A stretch of 64,000 nucleotides of DNA from Castellaniella hirudinis_A. GTDB lineage: Bacteria > Pseudomonadota > Gammaproteobacteria > Burkholderiales > Burkholderiaceae_B. A model generated the notes under the pieces. It saw only the letters and a list, made by a program, of their open reading frames with translations. It was not told the DNA's origin and did not search any database. The stretch spans positions 558,001 through 622,000 of the forward strand of contig NZ_JBLGTV010000001.1 of the NCBI RefSeq assembly GCF_047468865.1, written 5' to 3'. The position numbers and the translations under genes were made by a program. Within the stretch, counting starts at the first letter, position 1. Each line of letters starts with the position of its first letter. Positions 15,875-23,619 of this stretch are shown here, piece by piece.

Positions 15875-16482
15875 CCCGCGTGGTGCTGGCATCCAACAAC
15901 CCGGGCAAGCTCAAAGAGTTTTCCGCCAGCCTGGCGGCGGCGGGCATCGACATGGTGCCCCAGGGCGCGCTGGGGGTGCCCGAGGCCGAAGAACCCTTTG
16001 GGACTTTTGTCGAAAACGCCTTAGCCAAGGCCCGGCATGCCAGCCGCCTCACGGGCCTGCCCGCGCTGGCGGATGATTCGGGCCTGTGCGTCCATGCCTT
16101 GGGCGGCGCGCCGGGCGTGCATTCGGCGCGCTATGCCCAGGGGCCCGGCGACGCCCGATCCGATACCGCCAACAATGCCCGCCTGGTGGCCGATATGACC
16201 CGCCATGCCGACCGCCGGGGCTGCTACGTGGCCGTGCTGGTCTACTTGCGCAGCGCCGACGATCCGCGCCCCATCGTGGTCGAAGGGGTCTGGGACGGCG
16301 AGGTTCTGGATCATCCCCAGGGCGGCAATGGCTTCGGCTACGACCCTTATTTCTACCTGCCCGATCTGGGCATGACGGCGGCGGAACTGCCCCTGGCGCA
16401 GAAAAACCTGCTCAGTCACCGCGCCCGCGCCCTGCGGGCGTTGCTGCAGGCCTTGCGCAGCGAATATCCGGCGCAGCACTGA
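15871..16482 (+). CDS. rdgB: Non-canonical purine NTP pyrophosphatase (ITP/XTP)
   Basis: House-cleaning enzyme that hydrolyses dITP, XTP and related nucleotides to monophosphates, keeping deaminated purines out of DNA. 203 residues. Family signatures are VVLASNNPGKLKEFS at the start, FVENALAKARHASRLTGLPALADDSGL, shortened here, and GNGFGYDPYF. The start ATG lies within the end of rph, indicating translational coupling; hemW follows 10 bp later. Confidence 0.96.
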   Translation: MTRVVLASNNPGKLKEFSASLAAAGIDMVPQGALGVPEAEEPFGTFVENALAKARHASRLTGLPALADDSGLCVHALGGAPGVHSARYAQGPGDARSDTANNARLVADMTRHADRRGCYVAVLVYLRSADDPRPIVVEGVWDGEVLDHPQGGNGFGYDPYFYLPDLGMTAAELPLAQKNLLSHRARALRALLQALRSEYPAQH

Positions 16483-16492
16483 AGGCGGTCTC

Positions 16493-17713
16493 ATGAAAAA
16501 ACTGGTACGCGTTCCCCTGCCGGACGCCGCATCGAGCGGCAAGCCCGGGGTCAAGGGCCGGCCGGGCCTGGCCGCCTTGCCGCCGTTGTCGGTGTATGTG
16601 CACGTGCCGTGGTGTGTGCACAAATGCCCTTATTGCGACTTCAATTCGCACGAATACCAGGGCGAACTGCCCGAGCAAGCCTATTTGCAGGCCCTGCAGG
16701 CCGACCTGGAGCAGGCCGTGCCGGACGTCTGGGGGCGGCCCGTGTCCACCGTTTTCTTCGGCGGCGGCACGCCCAGCCTGCTGTCGCCCGAGGCCATCGA
16801 CCAGATCATCAGCTTGCTGCGCGCCACGCTCAGTCTGTCGCCCGATGCGGAAATCACCCTGGAAGCCAACCCCGGCACCGCCGAAGCGGCCCGCTTTCAG
16901 GGCTATGCCCAGGCCGGGGTCAACCGGATTTCCCTGGGCATCCAAAGCTTCGACGACGACAAGCTGCGCCGGCTGGGGCGCATCCACGATGCCGCCCAGG
17001 CGCGTGCCGCGATCGGCATGGCCCAGCGGGCCGTGGAGCGCGTCAACCTGGATGTGATGTTCGCCTTGCCGCAGCAGACGCTGGCGCAATGCGCGCAAGA
17101 CCTGCGCGAGGCCCTGGCCTTTGAGACCGGCCATCTGTCGCTGTACCACCTGACCCTGGAGCCCAACACGGTCTTTGCCAAGTACCCCCCGCCGGTGCCG
17201 GGCGACGAACTCAGCGCCGCCATGCAGGATCAGGTGGCCGAACTGGCCGCCGCAGCGGGTTTCGAGCGCTACGAGGTGTCGGCCTACGCCCGGGCGGGCC
17301 AGGCCTGCCTGCACAACCTGAACTATTGGCAGTTTGGCGACTATTTGGGCATCGGGCCGGGGGCGCATTCCAAGCTTTCGTTTCAAAACCGGATTATCCG
17401 CCAAGCCCGGGCCAAGATGCCCGAGGCCTGGATGCGCCTGGTTCATGAGCACGCGGGCCGCCACATTGTCGAGCAGCGCGAACTGGGCCACCAGGATCTG
17501 GGTTTTGAATTCATGCTGAACGCTCTGCGCTTGCGCCACGGCGTGGAAGGCGGCCTGTTCATCGAGCGTACCGGCCTGTCCTTGATGACCTTATTGCCCG
17601 CCATGCGCCGCGCCGTGGACAAGGGCCTGCTGCAACCCGGCCTGGATCGCGTGCAGGCCACCGAGCAGGGGTGGCGCTTCTTGAATGACCTGCAAATGGA
17701 ATTCCTGCCCTGA
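16493..17713 (+). CDS. hemW: Radical SAM protein HemW (haem chaperone)
   Basis: 406-residue radical SAM protein related to oxygen-independent coproporphyrinogen oxidase HemN, now regarded as a haem-binding chaperone that delivers haem to respiratory proteins. The 4Fe-4S motif reads C41-VHK-C45-PY-C48, lacking the extra N-terminal features of true HemN. FFGGGTPSLLS, EITLEANPGT and RISLGIQSFDDDKL follow as expected. It starts 10 bp after rdgB and closes the operon. Confidence 0.93.
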   Translation: MKKLVRVPLPDAASSGKPGVKGRPGLAALPPLSVYVHVPWCVHKCPYCDFNSHEYQGELPEQAYLQALQADLEQAVPDVWGRPVSTVFFGGGTPSLLSPEAIDQIISLLRATLSLSPDAEITLEANPGTAEAARFQGYAQAGVNRISLGIQSFDDDKLRRLGRIHDAAQARAAIGMAQRAVERVNLDVMFALPQQTLAQCAQDLREALAFETGHLSLYHLTLEPNTVFAKYPPPVPGDELSAAMQDQVAELAAAAGFERYEVSAYARAGQACLHNLNYWQFGDYLGIGPGAHSKLSFQNRIIRQARAKMPEAWMRLVHEHAGRHIVEQRELGHQDLGFEFMLNALRLRHGVEGGLFIERTGLSLMTLLPAMRRAVDKGLLQPGLDRVQATEQGWRFLNDLQMEFLP

Positions 17714-17719
17714 TCCGGT

Positions 17720-17742
17720 GCCAGCGGGGCGGATGCCCCTGG
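17720..17742 (+). terminator. Possible terminator hairpin after hemW
   Basis: CCAG-C-GGGGC pairs with GCCCCTGG around a four-base loop a few bases after the hemW stop. One base is bulged and no T tract follows, so efficiency is doubtful. Confidence 0.3.
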
Positions 17743-17845
17743 CCCGATCCGGTTCTATCGAGCTGATCCGATGGGTGGATTCGATGGGCTGGTTTGACGG
17801 CTCGATCCAAGGCGTTGAGCCAATAGCAGGCGTTTCCATCTAAAA

Positions 17846-17852
17846 TGGTGCA
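17846..17852 (+). promoter_or_regulatory. Partial second NtrC site
   Basis: TGGTGCA fits the right half of the NtrC consensus; the left half, five bases upstream, is poorly conserved. Its centre would be 30 bp (about three helix turns) from the perfect site, the spacing expected for cooperative NtrC dimers at glnA enhancers. Confidence 0.4.
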
Positions 17853-17865
17853 TCAATGCTGTTTT

Positions 17866-17882
17866 TGCACCAATACAGTGCA
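17866..17882 (+). promoter_or_regulatory. NtrC-binding enhancer of glnA
   Basis: TGCACC-AATAC-AGTGCA matches the NtrC consensus TGCACY-N5-RGTGCA at every defined position. It is centred about 75 bp before the start site predicted from the sigma-54 promoter. NtrC itself is encoded two genes downstream. Confidence 0.8.
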
Positions 17883-17922
17883 AGGCAGGGGTTTATTTCC
17901 TGCCAAAGCCGCCGCAAAAAGT

Positions 17923-17937
17923 TGGCACGCTCTTTGC
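17923..17937 (+). promoter_or_regulatory. Sigma-54 promoter of glnA
   Basis: TGGCAC-N5-TTGC with the invariant GG (17924-17925) and GC (17936-17937) 12 bp apart, the exact -24/-12 layout of RpoN promoters. Transcription would start near 17948. Confidence 0.88.
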
Positions 17938-18092
17938 TTGATGTTCTGCAAGCGCATGCGGATCGGGCGTGCCCCGCCGTGGACGGATCGGTGTTCTCCG
18001 GTCTCGGGGCCAATCGGCTTCCACTTCACCCGGGTCGCCCCGATCCGCATGCTTTCAACGATTATGGATTCAATTTTGGCGCAGGAGCCCAC

Positions 18093-19505
18093 ATGTCCAC
18101 CCCCGAAAATGTTGTTCAGTTGATTGCCGAGCGCGAAGTCGCCTTCGTGGATTTCCGCTTTACCGATACCCTGGGCCGGGAACACCACCTGACCGTGCCC
18201 GCCAGCCTGGTCGACGAGGATCGCATGGAATCCGGCGTGGCGTTCGACGGCTCGTCCCTGCCTGGCTGGAAAGGCATCGAAGCCTCGGACATGGTGCTGA
18301 TCCCCGATGCCGCGACCGCGCGCATGGATCCTTTCCGCGAAGAAGCCACCTTGATCCTCACGTGCGACGTGGTCGAACCGTCCGATCTCAAGGGCTACGA
18401 CCGGGATCCGCGCTCGCTGGCGCGCCGCGCCGAGGCCTACCTGAAATCCAGCGGCCTGGGGGATACCGCCTATTTCGGCCCGGAGCCCGAATTCTTCGTC
18501 TTCGACGGCATCAGCTGGAAAGCCGACATGTCGGGCAGCTTCGTCAAAATCCATTCCAATGAAGGCGCCTGGTCGAACGCGGACGACGCCAACGGCACCA
18601 ACCTGGGCTACCGGCCCGCGGTCAAGGGCGGCTATGTGCCGGTCCCGCCGATTGATTCCTTTGCCGACATGCGCTCGGAAATGTCTCTGCTGATGGAGCA
18701 AATGGGCGTGCCGGTGGAAATCCACCACCACGAGGTCGGCAACTGCGGCCAGCTGGAAATCGGCACGCGCTTTTCTACCCTGGTGCAACGCGCCGACTGG
18801 ACGCAGATCATGAAATACGTGATCCGCAACGTGGCGCACGTGTACGGCAAGACCGCCACCTTCATGCCCAAGCCGGTGGTGGGCGACAATGGCTCGGGCA
18901 TGCATGTGCACCAGTCCATCTGGAAAGACGGCCAGAACCTGTTCGCGGGCAATGGCTACGGCGGCTTGTCCGAGTTCGCCCTGTATTACATCGGCGGCAT
19001 CATCCACCACGCGCGCGCGCTCAACGCCATCACCAACCCCGGCACCAATTCCTACAAGCGGCTGGTGCCGCACTATGAAGCCCCGGTCAAGCTGGCCTAT
19101 TCGGCGCGCAACCGCTCGGCTTCCATCCGCATCCCCTACGTCAGCAATCCCAAGGCGCGGCGGGTCGAAGCCCGTTTTCCCGATCCGCTGGCCAACCCCT
19201 ACCTGGCCTTCTCGGCCCTGATGATGGCCGGCCTGGACGGGGTGCAGAACAAGATTCACCCCGGCGATCCCGCGGACAAGAACCTGTACGATCTGCCGCC
19301 CGAGGAAGACGCGAAGATCCCGACCGTGTGCGTGTCCCTGGAACAGGCCTTGGAAGCGCTGGATCGGGATCGCGAGTTCCTGACCCGGGGCGGGGTGTTC
19401 AGCAATGATCTGCTGGATGCCTATCTCGACCTCAAGGCCAACGAGCTCGACCGCCTGCGGGTGGCCCCGCATCCGGTGGAATTCGATCTGTACTACACCC
19501 TGTAG
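18093..19505 (+). CDS. glnA: Glutamine synthetase, type I
   Basis: Dodecameric enzyme joining glutamate and ammonia with ATP. 470 residues. Visible landmarks are SGVAFDGSSLPGWKGIEASDM, cited in part, EPEFFVFD, the metal/ATP block GSGMHVHQSIWKDG, and NRSASIRIPYV. Tyr399 in NLYDLPPEE corresponds to the adenylylated Tyr397 of the enterobacterial enzyme, so control by GlnE adenylylation is likely. The ATG follows GCAGGAG. It is transcribed from a sigma-54 promoter and followed 8 bp later by ntrB. Confidence 0.97.
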   Translation: MSTPENVVQLIAEREVAFVDFRFTDTLGREHHLTVPASLVDEDRMESGVAFDGSSLPGWKGIEASDMVLIPDAATARMDPFREEATLILTCDVVEPSDLKGYDRDPRSLARRAEAYLKSSGLGDTAYFGPEPEFFVFDGISWKADMSGSFVKIHSNEGAWSNADDANGTNLGYRPAVKGGYVPVPPIDSFADMRSEMSLLMEQMGVPVEIHHHEVGNCGQLEIGTRFSTLVQRADWTQIMKYVIRNVAHVYGKTATFMPKPVVGDNGSGMHVHQSIWKDGQNLFAGNGYGGLSEFALYYIGGIIHHARALNAITNPGTNSYKRLVPHYEAPVKLAYSARNRSASIRIPYVSNPKARRVEARFPDPLANPYLAFSALMMAGLDGVQNKIHPGDPADKNLYDLPPEEDAKIPTVCVSLEQALEALDRDREFLTRGGVFSNDLLDAYLDLKANELDRLRVAPHPVEFDLYYTL

Positions 19506-19513
19506 CCGCACCG

Positions 19514-20467
19514 ATGGATCCGTTCAGCTTCGAAACACTGCAGACCGCAGTCTTGCTGCTGGACGAGTCCGGCGGCATCCGCTACGCCAACGGCGCGGCG
19601 GAAACCTTGCTGGGCGTGTCCCGCAGGCAGCTGGACGGGCAGGCGGCCGCGCCCTATCTGCGCGGCTGCCGCAGCGTCCTGAAGACGCCGCTGTCCCAGC
19701 CCCCCTGGGCCTGGCTCCTGGAAATCCCCGTGCACCACGGGGCGCGCTATGACGATCGCTTGCAGGACGTGGCCGAACAGGCCGCGCAGCACGAGACACT
19801 GCGCAATCTGGCTCATGAAGTCCGCAATCCCCTGGCCGGCCTGCGGGCGGCCGCCCAATTGCTGGAAATGGAGCTGCCGCGCGCGGATTTGCACGACTAC
19901 ACGCAAGTCATCATCCAAGAGGCCGACCGCCTGGCGGATCTGGTGGATCGTCTGGTGTCGCCGCAACGCCTGGACTTCGAGCCCGGCCTGTTCAATGTGC
20001 ATGAAATCTGCGAAAGAGTCCTGGCCCTGATCGAGCTGGAATTCGGCCCCCGGCTGGCGCTGGCCCGGGACTACGACACCTCCGTGCCGGAAATCCACGC
20101 CGACCGCGACCGTCTGCTGCAGGCCCTGCTGAATGTGGCGCGCAATGCCGCCCAGGCCCTGACCGAGGCGGATCATGTGCAGGCGCCCACTGTGCGGCTG
20201 CGCACCCGCATCCTGCATCAGCCGGTGCTGTTGCACGGCCAGCACCGGCTGGGGCTGATGCTGGCCGTGGCCGACAACGGCCCGGGGATTCCCCCGGGGC
20301 TGCGGGACAAGCTGTTTCATCCGCTGGTCACCGGGCGGGCGCGGGGCGCCGGCCTGGGGCTCAGTCTCGCAAAAGCCTGCCTGCAGCGGCATGGCGGTCT
20401 GCTTGAATTCGATTCGCGGCCCGGGCGCACCGAATTTCGTTTCCTGCTGCCGTTGGATGTCGCATGA
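19514..20467 (+). CDS. glnL: Nitrogen regulation sensor kinase NtrB (GlnL)
   Basis: Cytosolic histidine kinase/phosphatase acting on NtrC under control of PII. 317 residues, about 30-40 fewer than usual, because the N-terminal PAS region is trimmed (DESGGIRYANGAAETLLGVS is intact, the C-terminal strands are shortened). The H box NLAHEVRNPLAG carries phospho-acceptor His101; the N box is LLNVARNAAQAL, and ADNGPGIPP plus GAGLGLSLAKA form the ATP-binding G boxes. It follows glnA by 8 bp and overlaps ntrC by ATGA. Confidence 0.93.
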   Translation: MDPFSFETLQTAVLLLDESGGIRYANGAAETLLGVSRRQLDGQAAAPYLRGCRSVLKTPLSQPPWAWLLEIPVHHGARYDDRLQDVAEQAAQHETLRNLAHEVRNPLAGLRAAAQLLEMELPRADLHDYTQVIIQEADRLADLVDRLVSPQRLDFEPGLFNVHEICERVLALIELEFGPRLALARDYDTSVPEIHADRDRLLQALLNVARNAAQALTEADHVQAPTVRLRTRILHQPVLLHGQHRLGLMLAVADNGPGIPPGLRDKLFHPLVTGRARGAGLGLSLAKACLQRHGGLLEFDSRPGRTEFRFLLPLDVA

Positions 20468-22182
20468 AATCGATCTGGATACTGGACGACGACCCGGGCA
20501 TGCGCTGGGTGCTGGAAAAAGCTCTGGACAAGGCGGGCTGGCCGGTGCGCTGCTTCACCGACGGCAATGCCCTGGTTCAGACCGTCGAAGCCTTAGCCTC
20601 CATCGAGGATGCGCGCGCGCCGGCGCTGGTCGTGTCCGACGTGCGCATGCCGGGCCTGGATGGCTTCCAGGTGTTGTCCCGCATCCGGGCGCATCTGCCC
20701 GACCTGCCGGTGATCCTGATGACGGCGTATACCGATCTGGACACCACGGTGGCGGCGTTCGCGCAGGGCGCGTTCGACTATCTGGCCAAGCCCTTCGATG
20801 TCGCAGCCGCCTTGGCCCTGATTGCGCGCGCGGCGGACAACGGTTCCGCGCAGGCCGCCGGCCCCGGCGCTTCGGCCGATCGCGGCCTGCCCCTGGCCGC
20901 CCGCGCCGCCGGGGCGCCGCCCCGGCGCCCGCCGCCCGCGCCGCGTCCGGGCCCCATGCCCGCCGGCCTGCCGCTTCGTTCCGACGCGCCGGTCATGCAG
21001 GAAGTCTTTCGCGCAATCGGCCGCTTGGCGCGATCCGCCGCGACCGTGCTGATCACCGGCGAATCCGGCACCGGCAAAGAATTGATCGCGCGCGCCCTGC
21101 ACCAGCACAGCCGCCAGGCGGCCGGCCCGTTCATCGCGGTCAATGCGGCGGCCATCCCGCGCGATTTGCTTGAAGCGGAACTCTTTGGCCATGAACGGGG
21201 CGCGTTCACGGGGGCCGTCCAGATGCGCCGGGGCCGCTTCGAGGAAGCCGACGGCGGGACGCTGTTCCTGGACGAAATCGGCGACATGCCCGCCGAACTG
21301 CAGACGCGCCTGTTGCGGGTCTTGTCCGAGAGCAGCTTCTACCGGGTCGGAGGCAGCCGCCCCATCAAGGTGGCCGTGCGGATCGTGGCGGCCACCCATC
21401 AGCCGCTGGAAGACCGGGTCAGGGAGGGCCGCTTCAGGGCGGATTTGTTCTATCGCCTGAATGTCATCCGTCTGCGCCTGCCGCCGCTGCGCCAGCGGCG
21501 CGAAGACATCGAGCCGCTGACCCTGCTGTTTCTGCGGCAGGCCGCGCAACAGCTGCAGGTGCCCGCGCGGGTGCTCAGTCCCGAGGCGCTGCGGGCCCTG
21601 CGGCGGTTCGACTACCCGGGCAACATCCGCCAGCTGGAAAGCATCTGCCAGTGGCTGACCGTCATGTGCCGGGATGCCTGGGTGCGGGTCGAGGATCTGC
21701 CGCCCGAATTGCTCGAAGGCTTGGCGACGTCAGACGGTCTGTCCGATGCGCCGGCGGACGGCTCGCCCGATGCGGCGCCGAATGGCATGTTCGATGCGAC
21801 GCTGGATGGCATGTCTGATGCGGCGCCGAGTAGCATGCCCGATGCGCCCGCGGCCCGGCCCACCGCGGGGCCGCCGATCCCGCCGGCCGTCGGGGGCGAG
21901 GGCGGGGCGGCACAGGCCGCCGACTGGCGACAGGCCCTGGGCGCCCGGCTGGCGGCGCATCTGCGGCAGGCCGATCCGGCCCTCTACGACTGCTTCCGCA
22001 ACGATTTCGACCGGGTGGTCTTGCGCCAGGCCCTGCGCCACACCCGCGGCCATCGGGGGCAGGCCGCCGCGCTGCTGGGGATCGGGCGCAATACCTTGAC
22101 CCGCAAATGCCAGACCCTGGGCTTGGACGAAACCGCCCCGAGGGGTCGACCAAACCCGGACGATCTGGGTACAATAGACTGA
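20464..22182 (+). CDS. glnG: Nitrogen regulation response regulator NtrC (GlnG) with expanded linker
   Basis: Sigma-54-dependent activator of nitrogen genes. Receiver domain (1-120) with Asp59 in SDVRMPGLDG as phosphorylation site, a proline-rich linker (about 125-165), an AAA+ domain with Walker A GESGTGKE, the sigma-54 contact loop GAFTGA and LFLDEIGDMP, then a Fis-type helix-turn-helix (GHRGQAAALLGIGRNTLTRK). The protein has 572 residues against about 480-500 usually; the excess is a repetitive Asp/Ala/Met linker encoded by a 24-bp tandem repeat between the AAA+ and DNA-binding domains. It starts inside the ntrB stop (ATGA). Confidence 0.94.
   Translation: MKSIWILDDDPGMRWVLEKALDKAGWPVRCFTDGNALVQTVEALASIEDARAPALVVSDVRMPGLDGFQVLSRIRAHLPDLPVILMTAYTDLDTTVAAFAQGAFDYLAKPFDVAAALALIARAADNGSAQAAGPGASADRGLPLAARAAGAPPRRPPPAPRPGPMPAGLPLRSDAPVMQEVFRAIGRLARSAATVLITGESGTGKELIARALHQHSRQAAGPFIAVNAAAIPRDLLEAELFGHERGAFTGAVQMRRGRFEEADGGTLFLDEIGDMPAELQTRLLRVLSESSFYRVGGSRPIKVAVRIVAATHQPLEDRVREGRFRADLFYRLNVIRLRLPPLRQRREDIEPLTLLFLRQAAQQLQVPARVLSPEALRALRRFDYPGNIRQLESICQWLTVMCRDAWVRVEDLPPELLEGLATSDGLSDAPADGSPDAAPNGMFDATLDGMSDAAPSSMPDAPAARPTAGPPIPPAVGGEGGAAQAADWRQALGARLAAHLRQADPALYDCFRNDFDRVVLRQALRHTRGHRGQAAALLGIGRNTLTRKCQTLGLDETAPRGRPNPDDLGTID
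21742..21846 (+). repeat. 24-bp tandem repeat inside ntrC, about 4.4 copies
   Basis: Units start at 21742, 21766, 21790 and 21814, with a partial fifth at 21838. Each encodes eight residues of the form SDAPADGS, PDAAPNGM, FDATLDGM, SDAAPSSM. The copies differ at several positions, so the array is old rather than freshly expanded, and the period keeps the reading frame. Confidence 0.85.
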
Positions 22183-22345
22183 TTTGCTTAAAATTTTTAG
22201 TGGTTCGTGTGGCTGCTGATCAGTGCGGTAAATCGGTCCCCCTTGAGCCAAATCAAGCAAATCCCCGCAGTGCGCCCGCTTTGGTCTTGTATCAGGCATT
22301 CTTCGCCTTACCATACGGGTATCGTCTGTTTTTTATTTTCCCGAC

Positions 22346-23122
22346 ATGGCCGCCTTTATTTCCGAGCAAGTCCTTAGCGTGCATCACTGGAACGACACGC
22401 TGTTTTCGTTTAAAACCACCCGCGACCCCGGCCTGCGTTTCCACAACGGGCATTTTGTCATGCTGGGCCTGGAGGTCGAAGGCAAGCCCCTGATGCGCGC
22501 CTACAGCATCGCCAGCGCCAACCACGAAGAAAACCTCGAATTCTTCAGCATCAAGGTTCCCAACGGGCCGCTGACCTCGCGGCTGCAACACCTGCAGCCC
22601 GGCGATGCCGTCCTGGTCAGCAAGAAACCCGTGGGCACTCTGGTCGTGGACGACCTGAAACCCGGCAAGCACCTGTACCTGTTCGCCACGGGCACGGGGC
22701 TGGCGCCGTTTCTCAGCATCATCAAAGACCCCGGCGTCTACGACCGCTTCGAAAAAGTCATCCTGATGCACGGGGTGCGCTTTACCAGCGAACTGGCCTA
22801 CGCCGACTACATCACCGAAGAACTCCCGCAGGACGAATACCTGGGCGAGATGGTGCGCGAAAAACTGGTTTATTACCCCACTGTCACCCGCGAACCCTAC
22901 GTGCGCCAGGGCCGCCTGACCACGCTGGTCGAAAGCGGCCGGGTGTTCGAGGACATCGGCCTGCCGCCGCTGGACCCCGCCACCGACCGCGCCATGATCT
23001 GCGGCAGCCCCGCCATGCTGACGGATATCCGGGCGATGCTGGACGCGCGCGGCTTCGTGGTGTCTCCCGGGGTGGGCGAGCCCGGCGACTACGTCTACGA
23101 ACGCGCCTTCGCCGAAAAATAA
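22346..23122 (+). CDS. fpr: Ferredoxin/flavodoxin-NADP+ reductase
   Basis: FAD enzyme of 258 residues that moves electrons between NADPH and ferredoxin or flavodoxin. FAD-binding motif RAYSIASANHEE, NADP-binding GTGLAPFLSIIKDP and the C-terminal FVVSPGVGEPGDYVYERAF are typical of the bacterial Fpr subclass; the protein ends in AEK rather than an aromatic residue. It stands alone downstream of ntrC, with 163 bp of AT-richer DNA before it that probably holds its promoter. Confidence 0.93.
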   Translation: MAAFISEQVLSVHHWNDTLFSFKTTRDPGLRFHNGHFVMLGLEVEGKPLMRAYSIASANHEENLEFFSIKVPNGPLTSRLQHLQPGDAVLVSKKPVGTLVVDDLKPGKHLYLFATGTGLAPFLSIIKDPGVYDRFEKVILMHGVRFTSELAYADYITEELPQDEYLGEMVREKLVYYPTVTREPYVRQGRLTTLVESGRVFEDIGLPPLDPATDRAMICGSPAMLTDIRAMLDARGFVVSPGVGEPGDYVYERAFAEK

Positions 23123-23210
23123 GGGGTCTTCAAAAACCGGGGATCTTTTATTATTTGCTATTGACCGGTAGAATCCGATAGTTATCCCTTCCCTTTCAGG
23201 AATTCCCCTC

Positions 23211-23597
23211 ATGAGCAAAGCAATCATCCACACCGACAAGGCGCCGGCGGCGGTCGGCCCGTATTCCCAGGCGGTCAGCGCGGCCGCGGGCCGGTTGGTT
23301 TTCCTGTCCGGCCAGATCGGCCTCGAACCCGGCACGGGTGAACTCGTTTCCGAGAACTTCGAAGGCCAGGTGCGCCAGTCTTTCGCCAATATGCAGGCCG
23401 TCATCGAAGCCGCCGGCGGCACATTGGACAACGTCGTCAAGCTGACCCTGTTCCTGACCGATCTCAGCAAGTTCGCCAGCGCCAACGCCATCATGGCCGA
23501 AATCATCCCTCAGCCGTACCCGGCGCGCTCCACCATCGGGGTGGCCAGCCTGCCCAAGGGCGCCCAATTCGAGGTCGAGGCCATTCTGGCGCTCTGA
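23211..23597 (+). CDS. ridA: RidA family reactive enamine/imine deaminase
   Basis: 128-residue protein that hydrolyses toxic 2-aminoacrylate-type intermediates released by PLP enzymes. The N-terminal APAAVGPYSQAV, FLSGQIGLEPGTGE, and the catalytic arginine Arg106 in YPARSTIGVASLPKGA, with the closing FEVEAILAL, are all those of active RidA. The start is preceded by CAGGAA. recG follows 22 bp later and may be co-transcribed. Confidence 0.94.
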   Translation: MSKAIIHTDKAPAAVGPYSQAVSAAAGRLVFLSGQIGLEPGTGELVSENFEGQVRQSFANMQAVIEAAGGTLDNVVKLTLFLTDLSKFASANAIMAEIIPQPYPARSTIGVASLPKGAQFEVEAILAL

Positions 23598-23619
23598 TCC
23601 AACCCGACCCCTATCCTTC

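Larger units (their letters stand above)
17714..18092. other. glnA control region
   Basis: 379 bp without a gene. From left to right it holds a weak hairpin, an NtrC-type site (17866-17882) with a second partial site 30 bp upstream, a sigma-54 promoter (17923-17937) and about 145 bp of leader. Nothing else was recognised. Confidence 0.7.
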
